A DNA stretch of 6,420 nucleotides from JBGPBY01 sp041481485. Its GTDB lineage: Bacteria > Acidobacteriota > Terriglobia > 20CM-2-55-15. This document shows, piece by piece, positions 6,314 through 6,420 of the stretch (the first letter of the stretch is position 1; each line of letters opens with the position of its first letter). The notes under the pieces were generated by a model. That model saw nothing but the letters and a program-made list of their open reading frames with translations, did not search any database and was not told the origin of the DNA. A program made the translations under genes and the position numbers. The DNA lies in assembly GCA_041481485.1 (NCBI GenBank), contig JBGPBY010000436.1:1-6420 (forward strand). The letters are read 5' to 3'.

Positions 6314-6328
6314 CCTTTAAGTATAACA
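6314..6328 (-). promoter_or_regulatory. Extended -10 promoter and short ribosome site of uvrA
   Basis: On the minus strand TGTTATACT (6328-6320) matches an extended -10 (TG-N-TATACT). It ends 9 bases before the uvrA ATG and would start transcription within about 3 nt of it. AAAGG (6318-6314) is the only Shine-Dalgarno-like run and would lie in or before the mRNA start. A TTGACA hexamer exists at 6360-6355 but is 29 nt from the -10, too far to be a normal -35. No recognisable LexA box is seen. Confidence 0.45.
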
Positions 6329-6345
6329 GGGCGGGGGCCCTCTCC

Positions 6346-6364
6346 AATGAGAGCTGTCAAATAG
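6346..6364. repeat. Right copy of the near-repeat, upstream of uvrA
   Basis: AATGAGAGCTGTCAAATAG resembles the first 18 bases of the window. It contains the dyad TGA-G-AGCT-G-TCA and, on the minus strand, TTGACA. Its position 36-54 bp before the uvrA start would suit a regulatory site, but two copies are too few to define one. Confidence 0.3.
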
Positions 6365-6381
6365 TCTGTTGTGCGTTGATT

Positions 6382-6420
6382 AATGACCCTGGTGACATTG
6401 ACGAATGACCATTGGACCAC
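6382..6420. repeat. Short degenerate TGAC-type repeats at the right edge
   Basis: AATGACC occurs at 6382-6388 and 6404-6410, and the tetramer TGAC recurs at 6384, 6393, 6399 and 6406, spaced 6-9 nt apart, before ATTGGACCAC runs to the edge. This looks like the start of a degenerate simple tandem repeat in the intergenic region, cut by the window boundary. No gene is visible between 6311 and 6420. Confidence 0.3.

Noticed and set aside
6311..6420. LexA/SOS box upstream of uvrA
   Set aside because: uvrA is often SOS-controlled, but no CTGT-N8-ACAG, GAAC-N4-GTTC or GTTC-N7-GTTC type site was found in this stretch.
1..6420. CRISPR array, insertion sequence or prophage signature
   Set aside because: There are no regularly spaced direct repeats, transposase motifs, terminal inverted repeats or phage genes in the window.

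Overview
The window looks like bacterial chromosome of moderate GC, most likely from an acidobacterium. This assignment is an inference from recalled family resemblance, not a search. It rests on a TPR protein ending in S-layer-homology-like repeats, a compact UvrA of the type I associate with Acidobacteriota, a SprT-like metalloprotease of a form common there, and a dispersed-repeat-like palindromic element.

Layout from left to right. One plus-strand gene (58-1374) encodes an exported TPR/SLH-like envelope protein. A 108-bp convergent spacer follows (1375-1482). It holds inverted repeats and a cluster of DnaA-box-like 9-mers. Everything after that reads on the minus strand. Listed in transcription order from the right, it begins with uvrA (6310-3530), the damage-recognition ATPase of nucleotide excision repair. 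Next is a 160-bp spacer with an 80-bp multi-hairpin REP-like element and a strong -10 embedded in a palindrome. A tight three-gene operon (3369-1483) follows. It encodes two exported, helix-rich proteins of unknown function and then a SprT-like zinc metalloprotease. Its genes overlap by 20 and 4 nt, and the last uses a TTG start inside a TTGA start/stop overlap.

uvrA has a plausible extended -10 promoter a few bases before its ATG. The three-gene operon has its own TATAAT. Both would give very short or leaderless mRNAs. The operon could also receive read-through from uvrA, because no U-tract terminator is visible between them. No functional link between DNA repair and the exported proteins can be shown from sequence alone.

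I see no transposase, phage gene, CRISPR array, rRNA or tRNA. The items most worth a second look are the DnaA-box-like cluster, the REP-like cloverleaf element, the uncharacterised three-gene operon, and a short near-repeat found at both ends of the window. All coding regions appear intact, and nothing here by itself demonstrates a new system.
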